Source: Paracoccus sp. (in: a-proteobacteria) (GTDB lineage: Bacteria > Pseudomonadota > Alphaproteobacteria > Rhodobacterales > Rhodobacteraceae). From it: a DNA stretch of 64,000 nucleotides. The notes below the pieces were generated by a model. It saw only the letters and a program-made list of their open reading frames with translations. It had not been told where the DNA came from and searched no databases. Positions 62,094 to 64,000 of this stretch are shown one piece after another. The position numbers and the translations under genes are program-made. The stretch spans positions 97,485-161,484 of the forward strand of contig NZ_JAUNTN010000004.1 of NCBI RefSeq assembly GCF_030538695.1, written 5' to 3'. Every line of letters starts with the position of its first letter. The first letter of the stretch is position 1.

Positions 62094-62628
62094 CCGGACA
62101 CACCGCAGCCCCTTCGCAAGAGGGGGCTGAAAATCACCCCACCCCGGCGGCCTGTCAGAAACAGAAGGAACGCGGCCCCGGCATGGCCCAAAAGAAAGAA
62201 CAGTCCCAAAGCAAGGGCCATGTCACCAAACCGCGCCGGTCACGTCTGAATGATTTTGGCGCAAGCGAACCCCATTCTGTTTTCCGCTGCAACGACAGAA
62301 TGATAGCGGGCAAAGCGGCAGATATTCGGGGGGCGGCGCACAGCACCAAAACCTGTTGATGTGGACGCAGCAGAGGCGCAGCAAGCTGTGCAGGCAGGAC
62401 AATAAAGAAGCAGCGGTTGGAATCAGCATAAGAGCCACCGGAAGAACCGTTTTTCTTCCCAGGGCTTAGCAGCGATTCCCTTATATTCCGTTAACGCTCA
62501 CCAGACACAACCGAGCCGCCCTTCGAGGCATGACCCCATCCGCGACCTGAAACTGACGTTCTTTGCTCGAGGGGTTTCTATCAGTCCCGATCCATTGCGG
62601 GGCATTGATCCTGACGACAGCGCAAAAG
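62094..62628. other. 535-bp gap without a supported gene
   Basis: Between the PfkB gene and the terminator of the next minus-strand gene. It holds a hairpin CAGCCCC-loop-GGGGCTG at about 62106-62130 without T tract and a weak reading frame at 62183-62359 (58 residues, Lys/Arg-rich) whose nearest AAGGA lies too far upstream. Lower GC around 62400-62520 and the two-sided terminator at its end leave room for a small RNA on the plus strand, but nothing shows this directly. Confidence 0.5.
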
Positions 62629-62656
62629 AAAAGCCCGCCGTTTCAGGCGGGCTTTT
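62629..62656. terminator. Two-sided intrinsic terminator
   Basis: AAAAGCCCGCC-GTTTCA-GGCGGGCTTTT, an 11-bp stem flanked by A and T runs on either side. On the minus strand (TTTTCTTTT after the stem) it ends the 108-residue protein gene, 21 bp past its stop; it would also end any plus-strand transcript from the preceding gap. Confidence 0.88.
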
Positions 62657-62676
62657 CTGCGTATGAGCGGCACAGT

Positions 62677-63003
62677 TCAGGCAGCCTCGGCCTCATCGGC
62701 TTCGGCGGCCATGCGACGTTCGCTTTCCTCGCGCGACAGCGCGACCGAGGTGCGCACGCCCTTGGCCACAAACTCCATCAGGCCCTTGACCACGCGTTCG
62801 TTTGGGTCAATCCCGGCGCAGGACAGCACCTCGCGCCCATCACGCGACCGCGCCCAGCGGGCGATCTGTTCGGCACCGTTGCCATATTTCTTGTCATCCG
62901 CAATCGCGTCATCCAGCGCCGCCAGAACAACAGCGGCGAACAGCTTGCGTGCGCGCTGACCTTGTTCATAATTAAAGGCGGAACCGTCCACAAAATCACG
63001 CAT
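62677..63003 (-). CDS. Conserved small protein, DUF6280-like
   Basis: 108 residues, soluble, mainly helical and rich in Ala, Arg and Glu: 'YEQGQRARKLFAAVVLAALDDAIADDKKYG', 'WARSRDGREVLSCAGIDPNERVV', read in parts. One Cys. It looks very well conserved in Rhodobacteraceae as I recall (DUF6280), but no function is known to me. It stands alone between two long gaps and ends in a strong terminator, so it has its own transcript. Confidence 0.82.
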   Translation of the reverse strand: MRDFVDGSAFNYEQGQRARKLFAAVVLAALDDAIADDKKYGNGAEQIARWARSRDGREVLSCAGIDPNERVVKGLMEFVAKGVRTSVALSREESERRMAAEADEAEAA

Positions 63004-63355
63004 ACATCATCTTCCTTGCTGACCGGAACAAAGCGCCGGCGCGGGCTTAAGCCCGTTCTGATTACCCTATCGCGGGGGGATAGCGTTTATTACGCTAACA
63101 GCCTGCGATTCGTTATCACCTCAAACGCATAACAGCCATGCGCCACACGCAGCATTGCCCAAAGTCAAGCATAGCGCCGCTTTAGCGCTATCACCCGGGC
63201 AAGCTTACGCTACCCGTCACCTTGACAACGCGGAAAGCGGCAAAAGGTTGCCTTGGGCCTCTCTTTGCGGATATAGGTCGCGCATCTTCCGGTTCAAGAC
63301 ACGGGCCGGAACAAGATTTCACAATCCTTTCAGGATCATCCACAAGGTCGCTTCG
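63004..63355 (+). promoter_or_regulatory. Intergenic region with candidate efp promoter
   Basis: 352 bp between two divergent genes. A TTGCCT (63248-63253) with 17-18 bases to ATATAGG (63271-63277) is a candidate promoter about 80 bp before the efp start; a TTGACA at 63222-63227 has no fitting -10. For the minus-strand gene no clear promoter was found. The AT-rich part near 63060-63130 may contribute. Confidence 0.35.
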
Positions 63356-63919
63356 ATGCCCAAGATCAACGGCAATGAAATCCGCCCCGGCAATGTGCTG
63401 GAGCATGACGGGGGCCTGTGGGCCGCCGTAAAGGTGAACCACGTCAAGCCCGGCAAAGGCGGCGCTTTTGCACAGGTCGAGCTGAAGAACCTGCGCGACG
63501 GCCGCAAGCTGAACGAACGGTTCCGGTCCGAGGACAAGGTGGAACAGGTCCGGCTGGAACAGAAGGACCAGCAATTCCTGTATGAAACCGATGGCCGGCT
63601 GGTGTTCATGGACAGCGACACCTATGAACAGACCGAGCTGGACGCCGAATTGCTGGGCGACCGCCGTCCCTTCCTGCAAGACGGCATGATGGCGACTGTC
63701 GAATATTACGGCGAGGAAGCCCTGTCGGTATCGCTGCCGCAGAAAGTCATCTGCAAGATCGTCGAGACCGAGCCGGTGGTAAAGGGACAGACCGCCGCCA
63801 ACAGCTATAAGCCCGCAATTCTGGACAATGGCGTGCGCATCATGGTGCCGCCTTTTGTTGGCGAAGGTGAAGATATCGTCGTGAACACCGAGCTGTTCGA
63901 ATATTCGGAACGCGCGTAA
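63356..63919 (+). CDS. efp: Translation elongation factor P
   Basis: 187 residues in three beta domains. The modified loop reads VKPGKGGAF with K34, the position that EpmA beta-lysylates in E. coli, so a lysine-type EF-P is present; no EpmA/EpmB genes are in the window. The C-terminus '[23 protein letters not shown]' in parts is typical. It relieves ribosome stalling at poly-proline. The ATG at 63356 starts the conserved '[11 protein letters not shown]'; upstream open frame has no homology. Confidence 0.96.
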   Translation: MPKINGNEIRPGNVLEHDGGLWAAVKVNHVKPGKGGAFAQVELKNLRDGRKLNERFRSEDKVEQVRLEQKDQQFLYETDGRLVFMDSDTYEQTELDAELLGDRRPFLQDGMMATVEYYGEEALSVSLPQKVICKIVETEPVVKGQTAANSYKPAILDNGVRIMVPPFVGEGEDIVVNTELFEYSERA

Positions 63920-63937
63920 GCGTCCGGACAGCTTTTT

Positions 63938-64000
63938 GTGGGGGTTTCACACCCCTACACCCGTACCTTTCCGTGGGGGTTTCACACCCCCACACCCGTA
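63938..64000 (+). repeat. Tandem 35-bp hairpin repeat behind efp, cut by window end
   Basis: The unit GTGGGGGTTTCACACCCC, then (C/T)ACACCCGTA and CCTTTCC recurs after 35 bp (63938 and 63973); the second copy is cut off at 64000. Each unit can fold GTGGGGG/CCCCCAC. The array begins 18 bp after the efp stop, right behind a short T run. Confidence 0.75.

Noticed and set aside
62183-62359. 58-codon Lys/Arg-rich plus-strand frame in the gap after the PfkB gene
   Set aside because: The only ribosome-site-like string is about 15 bases from the ATG, composition of the second half is random-looking, and no family is recognised.
1-64000. CRISPR arrays, rRNA, tRNA genes, prophage or plasmid functions
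   Set aside because: No spaced direct repeats, no tRNA-like T-loop strings in the gaps, and no integrase, capsid or replication genes were seen; a covariance tRNA scan would be decisive.

Overview
This is a GC-rich, tightly packed chromosomal stretch from an alphaproteobacterium, most likely family Rhodobacteraceae/Paracoccaceae (a Paracoccus- or Rhodobacter-like organism). The evidence is a heterotetrameric sarcosine oxidase operon (soxBDAG), the DUF2849-cysI-cysH-DUF934 assimilatory sulfur cluster, a BMP-type purine transporter next to a nucleoside phosphorylase, a SoxS/SoxR-like pair, a GAAC-N7-GAAC type SOS box (the alphaproteobacterial LexA site), and abundant C/G-rich intergenic hairpins carrying a GGATATTT core. 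About 70 protein genes are called. No rRNA, tRNA, CRISPR, prophage or intact insertion sequence was found; only a small possible IS630-type remnant is visible.

Layout. 1-2.1 kb: end of a universal stress protein, nfuA, tsaB, rimI. 2.1-7.6 kb: a purine nucleoside uptake and salvage operon (BMP binding protein, double ATPase, two permeases, phosphorylase). 7.8-9.5 kb: selU and an L,D-transpeptidase on the minus strand. 9.6-12.9 kb: a copper island (copA, PCuAC chaperone, a small exported protein). 13-15.5 kb: rpmB, ada, meaB. 15.6-18.4 kb: thioredoxin plus ArsR-type sensor pair, serS, a membrane protein. 18.7-23.2 kb: der, bamB, a YfgM-like protein and rarD. 23.3-29.2 kb: sodB and soxBDAG. 29.5-33.5 kb: ccmI, ruvX, DUF1289, then cbpA/cbpM and a lipoprotein. 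33.5-40.8 kb: trkH, a deaminase, a thioesterase, an orphan PotD, a nucleosidase, a phosphoesterase, prfB and a cytochrome b561/c' pair. 41-48.6 kb: envelope genes (PBP1A, amidase, DsbA-like, murJ) with an aminotransferase. 48.6-53 kb: sulfate assimilation, an Lrp regulator and a degenerate rhomboid. 53-64 kb: trpS, a homocysteine methyltransferase, a radical SAM protein under an apparent SOS box, an HNH nuclease, an esterase, a 3-methyladenine glycosylase, gltX, a zincin, a PfkB kinase, a conserved small protein and efp.

The window reads as housekeeping core. Its least explained content is (i) a family of dispersed GGATATTT hairpin elements in gene borders, (ii) a LexA-type box placed between a candidate -35 and -10 with no room for a ribosome binding site, in front of a PA0069-type radical SAM gene, (iii) a rhomboid that has lost its catalytic residues and is translationally coupled to an Lrp regulator, and (iv) an ArsR-family protein with the cysteine spacing of persulfide sensors paired with a PGCxWC thioredoxin. 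No complete new defence or metabolic system was recognised.
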